This document shows positions 1 through 7,585 of a DNA stretch of 64,000 nucleotides, in pieces. A program made the position numbers and the translations under genes. Source of the stretch: an uncultured Bacilli bacterium (GTDB taxonomy: Bacteria > Bacillota_I > Bacilli_A > RF39 > UBA660); NCBI GenBank assembly GCA_934095825.1, contig CAKOKQ010000005.1, positions 56,866-120,865 of the forward strand, read 5' to 3'. The notes below the pieces were generated by a model. It ran no database searches, was not told where the DNA came from, and worked only from the letters and a program-made list of their open reading frames with translations. Each line of letters begins with the position of its first letter. The stretch's first letter is position 1.

Positions 1-936
1 AGTGGGGCTACGGAGGCTAATAATACGGCTTTATTGGGAGTGGCTTTAAGATATAAAAATAGGGGTAATCATATAATATTATCCAAATTAGAACATCCTT
101 CAGAATATGTGCTGGCTAATTATTTAGAAAGTTTAGGTTTTAGAATTAGTTATGTTAATAATGATAGTGATGGGTTAATTGATTTAGATGATTTAAGAAG
201 TTTAATAACGGATAAAACGATATTAGTAAGTATTGTGGGTGTTAATAGTGAAGTTGGGGTAAGACAACCCCTAAAGACTATAAGACAAATAATTAAGAAA
301 GAAAATCCTAATACTATATTTCATAGTGATTTAACACAAGGTTTAGGAAAAGTTGCTATTAATTTAAATGATGTCGATTTAGCCAGTTTTTCTGGTCATA
401 AAATATATGGTCCCAAAGGAATAGGCTTACTTTATAAAAGTGAGAAAGTGGATATAGTACCGTTAATTCATGGTAGTAGTAAAGATTTTCCTCTTAGAGC
501 AGGGACGCCTCCTCTTCCTTTAATTGTCGCTTTATCAAAAGCTATTAGATTATGTTTAATGGATTTAGATAAAAAAGAATTATATGTTAAAAAGTTAAAT
601 GAAAAGATAGTAGATGATTTAAGTCATTATCCTAACTTAAAGTTTAATAATACTAAGTATTCAATATATCATGTAATTAATATAAGTTTAATGGATATTA
701 AACCAGAAAGTTTTGTCCATGCCATGGAAGATCATGAAGTATATATAAGTACTAATACGGCTTGTTCATCAGGAGAGTTATCTACTTCAGTTATGGCTAT
801 ATACGGAGATAAAAAAAGAGCTATGACTACTATTAGAATAAGTTTATCATGTAATACTACTATGGATGAAGTTAATAAGTTTTTAACTTTCTTCCATGGG
901 GAATATCAAAGATTTATAAGATTAAAAAGTAAATAA
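1..936 (+). CDS. Cysteine desulfurase (NifS/IscS family), 5' truncated by window edge
   Basis: PLP-dependent enzyme that takes sulfur from cysteine for Fe-S cluster assembly and tRNA thiolation. The reading frame is open from base 1 and encodes SGATEANN, the conserved N-terminal motif, so the true start lies upstream. An internal ATG at 34 is not the start. The PLP-binding lysine is in SGHKIYGPKG (codon 400-402), and the persulfide cysteine is in TNTACSSGE (codon 763-765). HSDLTQ corresponds to the family's HTDAVQ cofactor pocket. About 311 residues are visible of a usual ~380. A terminator follows directly. Which paralogue it is (IscS, NifS or a ThiI partner) cannot be told without upstream context. 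Confidence 0.93.
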   Translation, partial: SGATEANNTALLGVALRYKNRGNHIILSKLEHPSEYVLANYLESLGFRISYVNNDSDGLIDLDDLRSLITDKTILVSIVGVNSEVGVRQPLKTIRQIIKKENPNTIFHSDLTQGLGKVAINLNDVDLASFSGHKIYGPKGIGLLYKSEKVDIVPLIHGSSKDFPLRAGTPPLPLIVALSKAIRLCLMDLDKKELYVKKLNEKIVDDLSHYPNLKFNNTKYSIYHVINISLMDIKPESFVHAMEDHEVYISTNTACSSGELSTSVMAIYGDKKRAMTTIRISLSCNTTMDEVNKFLTFFHGEYQRFIRLKSK

Positions 937-943
937 AAATAAT

Positions 944-977
944 CTCTAGAATATTATTAAGTTCTAGAGTATTTTTT
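944..977 (+). terminator. Rho-independent terminator after the cysteine desulfurase
   Basis: CTCTAGA (944-950) pairs with TCTAGAG (963-969), followed by a T-rich run. The hairpin is near-symmetric, so it could also stop leftward transcription coming out of the invertible segment at 1021-1311. Confidence 0.8.
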
Positions 978-1020
978 GTATATTTTTATATTTTTTGACC
1001 ATAATAATTTGTTTATAAAA

Positions 1021-1311
1021 TTTCATAGAGTTAAATACTCTATGAAACCGTATTTTCGTACCTTATTTTTAATTTATATATAAACTATATCACATAATTG
1101 CGCATAATGCTATAGGTAAAAGACTTAATTTTTTACTAATTGTGGTCAAATTTTTAGTCAAAAAATTATGTAAAGTTCCTAGGTATTTTCTGGGTTTAAG
1201 AGTGTAAAGTTCTTTTTATTTTTAAAATCTATTCTAGTCAAATTTATGGTCAAATAAGCTGCAAGGCCAGTATTTACCTAGGGTTTTCATAGAGTATTTA
1301 ACTCTATGAAA
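1021..1311 (+). promoter_or_regulatory. Predicted invertible promoter segment 1
   Basis: Left site 1021-1047: arm TTTCATAGAG, core TTAAATA, arm CTCTATGAAA. Right site 1285-1311: same arms with core TATTTAA, the exact reverse complement. The 237 bp between them hold two pairs of GTCAAA direct repeats (about 1144-1162 and 1234-1253) and, on the minus strand, an extended -10 TGATATAGT (TATAGT at 1084-1089) pointing away from the surface gene at 1407. Paired arms around a short asymmetric core, in inverted orientation, are the layout of tyrosine-recombinase inversion sites. Inversion would turn this promoter toward 1407. Inversion itself is inference. The remainder of 937-1406 holds only the terminator at its left end and the short leader of the surface gene. 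Confidence 0.7.
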
Positions 1312-1406
1312 AGTGTAAAGTGTGTAAATGGGTATTCTAGAGACCTGTTGATTATTAGGTATTAATTATTTTTAATGGGAAATAATAAAAGTAGTAGAGG
1401 TTTAAA

Positions 1407-3074
1407 ATGAAAGAAAAGATTAATAAGAAACAACTGCTATTAGCATTAACAGCAGTATGTTTAGTGGGGTTAATTGGAGTAGGTATCTCTTATGCTTATT
1501 ATGTAGCAAATTTTCAGGTAAAAAATCCGGAAAATGGGAATAATAATGTTACGTCAGCAAATACTACTAATGTCGTAATGGATATTAAGAGTAAAACTGT
1601 GGCTTTTGATGGAGTATTACCTGGACATAAAGAAGTAAAAGCATTTACTATAAGAGGTGAAGGAGATGCAAATGCCCAGCCAACAGAGGCAGCAATTAAA
1701 GTAATGCCTAACCTAGGAGTATTTAGTAATGATGTAACCTGGAAGTTATATAAATCAACAGAAGAAGTTACTTGTACATCTACACAAAAACATGTAAATG
1801 GCCAGTATTATGAAGATTCATCATGTAATATTCCTAGTAGTGCAACTTTAGAGTTATCTGGAGGAGCTGATGAAGATTTTAAAAATATTATTGTTTATCC
1901 AAAGACAGAAACTAAATATTATTTAGTAGTAGAATACGCTAATCAAGGTGATCAAAATAATCAACAAGGGCAAGAATTTACTATTAATTTAGATTTAGGC
2001 GGTAAAGTTGTTTTGCCAACTTTAGTTGAAAAAATCACAAGGCTTGCTCTAAGTGATACGGTTAATCTTGCAAGTGATGATCCAGATAACAATGTAAGAT
2101 ATATAGGAGCAAATCCAGATAATTATGTCTATTTTAACTGTAGTGATTATAATAATCAATCCGATAGCACTTGTGAAAAATGGCGTATAATTGGTTTATT
2201 TAATAATATAACTAAGTCTGATGGGACCAAAGAAAATTTAATAAAAATAATAAAAGATGAGAGCTTAGGCAAATTTTCTTGGGATTTAAAGAGATATAAA
2301 GTTGCTTCATCATTAAGCCAAATGGGATCAAATGATTGGTCTGATTCACAATTGATGATGATGTTAAATCCTGTTGAATATTTAAAAGATGGTTATACTA
2401 ATTCCAATGATATAATTTCTTATAATGGACAACAGATATATAGTAAAATGGGTTCTTATTATAATGGTACTAAAGGCTGTAAGCCGGCAGCAATTGCTGA
2501 AGGAGAAACTTTTAATTGTACTGAGATAGATTTTACTACTACTGGTTTAAAAAATGATAATACTAGAAATACAATTGAAAGCGTAATTTGGAATATTGGA
2601 ACAACAGAATTATATGGTTCAGTAAGCAATAGTGGCCTTGCTGATTATATTTATGCTAACGAAAGAGGGACTTTAACTTTTGATAATAGACCAGTGACAT
2701 GGACGGGTAAGATAGGTTTGGTGTATCCAAGTGATTATGGTTATGCCACTAGTGGCGGGTTAAACAATAATCGTCAGACTTGCCTTTCTAAAAACTTATA
2801 TAATTTGGATAGTTCTGAATTAAATGATTGTAAAATTAATAATTATATATATAAATCTGATTATTGGCAATGGACTATGGCTCCATATCGTACCAGTTCT
2901 TCTGATTGTATTTTTAGTATTTATGCAAATGGCGGCGTTTTTCCCAGCTCTGTTTCTAACGCTAACGCGTCTGGTAGTCCTGAGGTGCGTCCAACTCTAT
3001 TTTTAAAATCTAGCATTTCTATTAGTGGGGGTGCCGGATCAAGTACGGAACCATACCAATTAAAGGTCAACTAA
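1407..3074 (+). CDS. Surface protein: TasA/camelysin-like N-terminus plus C-terminal VRP-type (DUF6273-like) domain
   Basis: A 555-residue exported protein. Residues ~8-30 form a hydrophobic segment ending GISYAYY, like the SipW-type signals of TasA/camelysin proteins. Residues ~45-205 are a Cys-containing beta-rich region. Residues ~215-555 resemble the extracellular domain of many gut Firmicutes proteins (DUF6273-like), with a conserved WRIIGL motif, a YWQWTMAP motif and a C-terminal VRPTLFLKSS. GAGG lies just before ATG 1407. The gene sits 95 bp after the right site of invertible segment 1 and is probably expressed only in one promoter orientation. Bases 2931-3000, encoding the segment before VRPTL, are unusually GC-rich. 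Ligand and function are unknown. Confidence 0.75.
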   Translation: MKEKINKKQLLLALTAVCLVGLIGVGISYAYYVANFQVKNPENGNNNVTSANTTNVVMDIKSKTVAFDGVLPGHKEVKAFTIRGEGDANAQPTEAAIKVMPNLGVFSNDVTWKLYKSTEEVTCTSTQKHVNGQYYEDSSCNIPSSATLELSGGADEDFKNIIVYPKTETKYYLVVEYANQGDQNNQQGQEFTINLDLGGKVVLPTLVEKITRLALSDTVNLASDDPDNNVRYIGANPDNYVYFNCSDYNNQSDSTCEKWRIIGLFNNITKSDGTKENLIKIIKDESLGKFSWDLKRYKVASSLSQMGSNDWSDSQLMMMLNPVEYLKDGYTNSNDIISYNGQQIYSKMGSYYNGTKGCKPAAIAEGETFNCTEIDFTTTGLKNDNTRNTIESVIWNIGTTELYGSVSNSGLADYIYANERGTLTFDNRPVTWTGKIGLVYPSDYGYATSGGLNNNRQTCLSKNLYNLDSSELNDCKINNYIYKSDYWQWTMAPYRTSSSDCIFSIYANGGVFPSSVSNANASGSPEVRPTLFLKSSISISGGAGSSTEPYQLKVN

Positions 3075-3092
3075 AAAATAAAGTGAGTAAAA

Positions 3093-3126
3093 CAGGTCGT
3101 GTGTTTGGCAAAGGCAAACCTACCTG
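3093..3126. other. Two-step hairpin just after the surface gene
   Basis: CAGGT (3093-3097) pairs with ACCTG (3122-3126), enclosing GTTTG (3103-3107) paired with CAAAC (3115-3119). No T-run follows, so it is not a simple terminator. Its place soon after a GC-rich C-terminal segment resembles the structured element downstream of diversity-generating-retroelement variable regions, but this is only suggestive. Confidence 0.35.
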
Positions 3127-3183
3127 GAAGAAGAATAAGTGAGGGTGCTAATTCTTAGAAATCAATTATCAATATTATTTAAT

Positions 3184-3214
3184 AAGTGAGACTTTTTTAT
3201 GTCTTGCTTTTTTG
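3184..3214 (+). terminator. Terminator for surface gene 1
   Basis: A nine-base stem, AAGTGAGAC with GTCTTGCTT (two G-U pairs), followed by a T-run. Confidence 0.7.
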
Positions 3215-3225
3215 CTTTTAAGATA

Positions 3226-3254
3226 ATAAAAAAAGACAATCTTACGAAAGTCTT
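3226..3254 (-). terminator. Terminator for ferredoxin
   Basis: On the minus strand AAGAC pairs with GTCTT and is followed by a run of seven T, just past the ferredoxin stop codon. Confidence 0.65.
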
Positions 3255-3256
3255 AT

Positions 3257-3484
3257 TTAAGCTGCTAATGGTTCAGCAGCAACATCTTCTGATTCTTCTG
3301 CTAACTTAATTGCTCCTACTGGACAAGTATCAACGGCATTTTGCAATTCTGGTGTATCAAGATGTTCTTGAGTTTTAACTTGAGATATGCTTGCAGAATC
3401 ATTCATTTCAAAATGTTCTTCATCCATAGCAGCACACATACCGCATCCCATACATACCGTTCCATCTACTATTAATTTTTTCAT
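3257..3484 (-). CDS. Ferredoxin, single [4Fe-4S] cluster
   Basis: A 75-residue electron carrier. Three cysteines are in CMGCGMC near residue 12, and the fourth is in CPVGAI near residue 54. This is the pattern of the monocluster 4Fe-4S ferredoxins (Bacillus Fer type). The centre and tail are acidic, as usual. AGGAGG precedes the ATG. It is monocistronic, with its own terminator and a TATAAT-like -10 about 25 bp upstream. Its redox partner cannot be told from context. Confidence 0.92.
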   Translation of the reverse strand: MKKLIVDGTVCMGCGMCAAMDEEHFEMNDSASISQVKTQEHLDTPELQNAVDTCPVGAIKLAEESEDVAAEPLAA

Positions 3485-3599
3485 ATTATTTCCTCCTATG
3501 TAATTATACCAATAATTATAGAAAAAAGTAAATTAGTAATACCAAAAAATTAGGATTTATGCTATTATGTTATTGATGGATAGTAATTGAGGTAATGAT

Positions 3600-4598
3600 A
3601 TGAACAATGATTATAATGAAACCACACCAAGTCGTGTCAGAAAAAATGCTAATCTTTATAGAAGAATTGATGCTGCAAGTATCGATGATATAGAACCAAG
3701 AAGAGAAGAAGAAATAATTGAATCTAATACTACGACTATTGATGTAGAAAAACTAAAAAGTATGCTTGATAAAAAATATCGTGAACCTAGTAGTAATACT
3801 TTAAAAGATATAGATCATAACTTAGTTAATAGAGATATTAATTTAGAAGAAACTAGAGAATATAATTTAGATGAGATATTAAATAAAGCTAAAGATAATA
3901 ATGATACAGACTATGGGGTAGAAAGATTAAAGAAATTAAGTGATACTAATGTTTCTATATTAGATGGTTTAAATATTAAAGAAAATGATGATACTAATAA
4001 AAGTAAAGTAAGTAGTGATTCTAAGAAGTTAATTGAACTTATTGATACTATAAATCTAAAAGAACAAGAAGGATATGATGCTTTATTAAAAGATACTAAT
4101 AGTAATGAAGAAGAGTTTTATGATACTAATAAGAATAGTGCTTTATTAGATGATTTGGCTTTAGAAGATACAGGTTCTAATGAACCACTGGATATGTTAA
4201 GTGAACTAACTGGTAATGATGAAGATACTAAGGTAGTGGGTGCTAGTAAGATAGAAGATAATATTGATGATGAAAAGATAAACTTTAAGGAAAATACTAA
4301 ACCAGATAAGTATGATGATATTGACTTAGAAGATACTGATGATGATTTTGATACGACCGAAGTAGTTAGTCGTGATGATACGGATGAATTTACCGATAGT
4401 ATTGAACTTACAACAACTCAAATATTTACTAAAGATGATTTTGAAGATTTTGATGATTTAAAAGAAGCTACTAAACCGCGTATTTTTGTTAAAATATTAA
4501 TATTCTTAATAGTTATTGCGGTTATAATTGGTACAGTCTTTGTTTTAGATAGAATTCTAGATTTAGGAATATTAAGTAGATTAGGTATTAATTTTTAG
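3600..4598 (+). CDS. Acidic tail-anchored membrane protein, unknown function
   Basis: I do not recognise this family. It has 332 residues: a basic N-terminus (SRVRKNANLYRRI, ~residues 10-23), then ~260 highly acidic, probably disordered residues rich in D, N, E and T, and one membrane helix at ~296-318 with a short tail. The bulk is therefore cytoplasmic. GAGGTAATGAT precedes the ATG, and a terminator follows at 4616, so it is a single-gene unit. Its shape resembles the protein at 59249, which is acidic with one membrane segment (at its N-terminus), though I see no sequence similarity. A cell-envelope scaffolding role would be a guess. Confidence 0.7.
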   Translation: MNNDYNETTPSRVRKNANLYRRIDAASIDDIEPRREEEIIESNTTTIDVEKLKSMLDKKYREPSSNTLKDIDHNLVNRDINLEETREYNLDEILNKAKDNNDTDYGVERLKKLSDTNVSILDGLNIKENDDTNKSKVSSDSKKLIELIDTINLKEQEGYDALLKDTNSNEEEFYDTNKNSALLDDLALEDTGSNEPLDMLSELTGNDEDTKVVGASKIEDNIDDEKINFKENTKPDKYDDIDLEDTDDDFDTTEVVSRDDTDEFTDSIELTTTQIFTKDDFEDFDDLKEATKPRIFVKILIFLIVIAVIIGTVFVLDRILDLGILSRLGINF

Positions 4599-4615
4599 AA
4601 ATATAAAGATTAGAA

Positions 4616-4652
4616 AGAGAAGGAAAATAAAATAATAATTCTTCTCTTTTTT
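4616..4652 (+). terminator. Rho-independent terminator
   Basis: AGAGAAG (4616-4622) pairs with CTTCTCT (4641-4647), followed by a T-run. It separates the 3600 gene from yunB. Confidence 0.8.
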
Positions 4653-4675
4653 GATATCAATTAATATATTTTAGT

Positions 4676-5374
4676 ATGAAAAGGTTTAAAAGACGAAAAA
4701 GAATTAATTTCTTATTAATATATGTTATTTTAATTTTAATAGAGTTTATCTGGGCTGTTAATAGTTTAGGTAAGTTGATAAGTCCTAAGTTAATTAATAT
4801 TGTTAAAAATAATATTATTTATTATGATAATTTGTTAGTTGAAGAGTATATGGATACCCAAGAGTTAAGAAGTAGTTTAATTGATGATTTAATTTCTTTA
4901 GATAAGAATAAGAATGAAGAAATAATGAATATTGATATTAATACGGCTAAATCTTATGAATTAATGGCTGGTATTGTTAAGGAGTTAAAGAATAAATCTA
5001 ATAATTATGATGATGTTGATCTTTATGCTAAGAATAAAAGAGGTTCTATGGTATTAAGGTATCCTGTTGGTCTTGCTAGTTCTAATATTTTACTTAATAA
5101 TTTGGGATATCGTATTCCTTTGAAATTAGAATTAAATAGTAATGTTTTAACGGGTATTAAAACTAAAGTTACTAATTATGGGTTAAATAATGCTTTGATT
5201 GAGGTATATTTAAAGGTTAGTTTTGTTTCTAATGTTATTTATTTTAGTATGGATGAGGCAATTAACAGTGATTATGAAATTCTTTTAGCAAGTCGGATGG
5301 TAATGGGAAGAGTTCCTGATATGTTTAATGGTTATTTGGAAAAAAATATTGAAAGTAATAATGTTAAAAATTAA
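4676..5374 (+). CDS. yunB: Sporulation protein YunB
   Basis: 232 residues with the YunB family layout: basic N-terminus, one membrane helix (~residues 12-30), then an extracytoplasmic domain ending in MVMGRVPDMFNGY. Diagnostic stretches include RYPVGLASSNILLNNLGYRIPLK. In Bacillus subtilis YunB is made in the mother cell during sporulation; its biochemical role is unclear. No Shine-Dalgarno sequence is visible before ATG 4676, and AT-rich -10-like sequence lies only a few bases upstream, so the mRNA could be nearly leaderless. Its presence supports a Bacilli spore former. Confidence 0.85.
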   Translation: MKRFKRRKRINFLLIYVILILIEFIWAVNSLGKLISPKLINIVKNNIIYYDNLLVEEYMDTQELRSSLIDDLISLDKNKNEEIMNIDINTAKSYELMAGIVKELKNKSNNYDDVDLYAKNKRGSMVLRYPVGLASSNILLNNLGYRIPLKLELNSNVLTGIKTKVTNYGLNNALIEVYLKVSFVSNVIYFSMDEAINSDYEILLASRMVMGRVPDMFNGYLEKNIESNNVKN

Positions 5375-5527
5375 TAATTTAAAATTTAAGATTATGGCAT
5401 AAATTGGTATATTTATACTGGTTGTTGTGTGTCATCTTTATTAGATACATTTGATTGTGTTTTGACCTCGGTCCGTATTTTAACTTTTTAGAAATGGAAG
5501 GAGGAGGTCCTATGAAAGGAATTTTAA

Positions 5528-5602
5528 ATGGAGTATTTAATTATTCTCATAATAATTTTAGCCTTTGTAGATGAAATTATAAATTCTATCAAAAGGAAGT
5601 AA
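5528..5602 (+). CDS. Type I toxin-like hydrophobic peptide, copy 1
   Basis: A 24-residue peptide starting MEYLIILIIILAFV with a polar tail ending KRK; a single membrane helix. AAAGGA lies 7 bases before the ATG. Three homologues in this window (6022, 53413, 53915) keep the pattern MEyLi-LIIILvl-d-i-nS--rk while differing at many third codon positions, which indicates protein-level selection. Size and shape match Fst/Ldr/TxpA-type toxins that damage the membrane. An upstream, stronger ribosome site (GGAAGGAGGAGG, ~5498-5509) serves an overlapping out-of-frame ATG at 5512. GACCTC at ~5464 can pair with this site, so leader folding may gate translation. Confidence 0.7.
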   Translation: MEYLIILIIILAFVDEIINSIKRK

Positions 5603-5614
5603 ATTTTTTTATAA

Positions 5615-5743
5615 AAAATTTGAAAAGCACCTACTCATCATGAATAGGTGCTTTTCATACATTAAACTAATGGACTAAAGAAACATCTAACACGCAAAAA
5701 TCAAATGTATCTCTTTTTATTTAAGAACAACCAAGTTCTTTCA
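5615..5743 (-). ncRNA. Predicted antisense antitoxin RNA, copy 1
   Basis: Minus-strand promoter: TTGCAA (5772-5777), 16 bp, extended -10 TGC-TATACT (5750-5755). The RNA would start near 5743 and end at the hairpin 5622-5656 (GAAAAGCACCTA / TAGGTGCTTTTC), which is shared with the 3' end of the toxin mRNA. Convergent RNAs meeting at a common bidirectional hairpin are the layout of the Fst/RNAII (par) family. Its 5' part carries GATACATTTGA and GTTAGATGTTT. The toxin leader repeats the first of these blocks; in copies 2-4 it repeats both. Confidence 0.6.
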
Positions 5744-6021
5744 CTAAGTAGTATAGCATATTTTTTTATTTTTGCAACTACCTGTGGTCCATTATTATGA
5801 TATTTAATTTCAGAAAAATTATACTTGATTTTCAATTATATATATTTAAAAGATAATAACATAAAATTTAAGAAAATGGCATAAATCGGTAGATTTATAC
5901 CGGTTATTGTGGTACCATATTTGTTAGATACATTTGATTGTTAGGTGTTTTGTCCTCAGTCCAAATCTTAAAATTTGTTTTTTAGAAATGGAAGGAGGTT
6001 GGTCCTAGATAAAGGAGAATT

Positions 6022-6096
6022 ATGGAGCATTTAATCGCTCTAATTATTATTTTAGTCTTAATAGACAGAATAGTAAATTCCAATTACAGGGATTAA
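6022..6096 (+). CDS. Type I toxin-like hydrophobic peptide, copy 2
   Basis: 24 residues, starting MEHLIALIIILVLIDRIV and ending NYRD. AAGGAG sits 5 bases before the ATG. It is a diverged homologue of the peptide at 5528 in tandem with it. Here the upstream ribosome site (GGAAGGAGG, ~5991-5999) is followed by TAG and no leader ATG, so the overlapping leader frame of copies 1, 3 and 4 is not conserved. This supports the short hydrophobic frame as the real product. Confidence 0.7.
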   Translation: MEHLIALIIILVLIDRIVNSNYRD

Positions 6097-6115
6097 TTTA
6101 TTATTTCGAAAAAGG

Positions 6116-6241
6116 GGTAATAGAAAAGCACCAACTCGACGAGATGGTGCTTTTCAACATTTACAAAATGGACTGAGAAGCACCTGACTTCCTAAATCAA
6201 ATGTATCTCTTTTTTTATTTAAGAACAATCAAGTTCTTTCA
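6116..6241 (-). ncRNA. Predicted antisense antitoxin RNA, copy 2
   Basis: Promoter TTGCAA (6270-6275), 16 bp, TATACT (6248-6253) with TGC extension. It ends at the hairpin 6123-6155, whose arms are GAAAAGCACC and GGTGCTTTTC. Compared with copies 3/4 the hairpin changes from AACATCT to AGCACC, and the leader motif changes in step from AGATGTT to AGGTGTT. This is compensatory change that argues for RNA pairing. Confidence 0.6.
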
Positions 6242-6454
6242 TTAAGTAGTATAGCATATTTTTTTATTTTTGCAACTACCCGTGGTTCATTATTATGGTA
6301 TTTAAATTAAAAAAATGTCCATATTAATAATATATCCAAAGGATTAATGAAGTATTCAAAATAAATCAATTACTTTATGTAAATTTTAAACTATTTTCTA
6401 CTTTTAAAAGCCTAAAATTATGGTATACTATTGGTAGAATAGTAGGTGAAAATG

Positions 6455-7291
6455 ATGGATATATTTATTTCAATTGGATTTGATACTGCTATTAAGAAGT
6501 ATGTTTTATTTACGGAGAAAAATCACCATGATTTAGCAACGGATTATCTCGTTTATGTCATGATGATGCTTACATTTATTTATAGTAAAGCTGATATTAT
6601 GAATCCGTACTTAGCTCGTTATAAAAATGGAGCCTCTAACTTATTACATAATTTAACTAAATATGGTTTAAAGGAAGAAAAAGTCAATAAATTTTTTAAT
6701 GATTTAAATAATTACTTAGAAAGGGATAACTATAATAAAGTTTGTAATCAGTATAAGAATCCTTATTTTCTTATAATACAAGAAGACTTAATAGATATGT
6801 TTTATGCTAAGTGGCAAAGTGTAGATGTCAGCAAAGAAGAGATGAAAAAATTTAAAAACCTACTATATTCATCAAAAAATAGTAATGCTGCTTGTAGGAA
6901 ATTAAATGAATTATATAATACCAATTTAGATGGGGCTTTAGTCTATTTTAGTAACATTTTTAGTAGAAAAGATTATGCTATAATGATGATACCTAAAAAA
7001 GATAGAATTTTAGATATGAGTGTTTATAAACTATTTAATCTTAATGAACAAGATATTATTAAATTAAATAATGCGACCTTAGAAGAAATAAATAATGGGA
7101 TCTATAATTATTTTCATATAAACCCAATTGGGATTAGAGCCTATGATAAATTAATGATGAAAGTTAATAAATTAAGTAATACTAAATATCGCTTAGCAGA
7201 TAATACCGGAAGTATTAACTTAATTATGTTTGCTAGTTTCTTTAGTTTTATAATAATATTAGGGATTACGATAGGACTTATGTTAGTATGA
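6455..7291 (+). CDS. Tail-anchored protein, unknown function
   Basis: Unrecognised. About 278 residues, mainly helical and soluble, with one C-terminal membrane helix (last ~25 residues), so the domain faces the cytoplasm. AGGTGA ends at 6449. GTG 6446 lies inside this ribosome site and is unlikely to be the start; ATG 6452 or 6455 is better. The stop overlaps the next ATG by 4 bases (ATGA), indicating coupled translation with the 7288 gene. A TATACT -10 lies ~20 bp upstream. Confidence 0.65.
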   Translation: MDIFISIGFDTAIKKYVLFTEKNHHDLATDYLVYVMMMLTFIYSKADIMNPYLARYKNGASNLLHNLTKYGLKEEKVNKFFNDLNNYLERDNYNKVCNQYKNPYFLIIQEDLIDMFYAKWQSVDVSKEEMKKFKNLLYSSKNSNAACRKLNELYNTNLDGALVYFSNIFSRKDYAIMMIPKKDRILDMSVYKLFNLNEQDIIKLNNATLEEINNGIYNYFHINPIGIRAYDKLMMKVNKLSNTKYRLADNTGSINLIMFASFFSFIIILGITIGLMLV

Positions 7292-7575
7292 AAACAAAGG
7301 TAATAAATGATATAACTTATTATGTTATAAAAGATGATAATGATATATTAAGTACTATGGATATAAGTGATAAATTAACGGAGTATTTTGATGATTTTGA
7401 TTATATTGTTGGTGATATAAGTTATAGTGTTATAAGACTTAAAGGTTTTTATAGAGATAGTAAAAGTAATAATAAATTTAATAAGATAAGTTTTTTAAAT
7501 AATTATTTAGAAAAATATTGTTCTTATGGGGCTAAATGGTTTATAATTAGTAAGATTTATAAAGATATAAAATAA
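7288..7575 (+). CDS. Small acidic protein, unknown function
   Basis: 95 residues, D/Y/K rich, no signal or membrane segment. It starts within the stop of the 6455 gene and is followed 10 bp later by the 7586 gene, so the three form an operon. I do not recognise a family. It may be a partner of the tail-anchored protein. Confidence 0.6.
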   Translation: MKTKVINDITYYVIKDDNDILSTMDISDKLTEYFDDFDYIVGDISYSVIRLKGFYRDSKSNNKFNKISFLNNYLEKYCSYGAKWFIISKIYKDIK

Positions 7576-7585
7576 AGAGCAAGGG

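Noticed and set aside
1021..1311. Inverted-repeat-bounded segments as miniature transposons (MITEs)
   Set aside because: No target-site duplication at any copy, all four lie at the same place before surface genes in the same orientation, and cores match only within (or between near-identical) loci.
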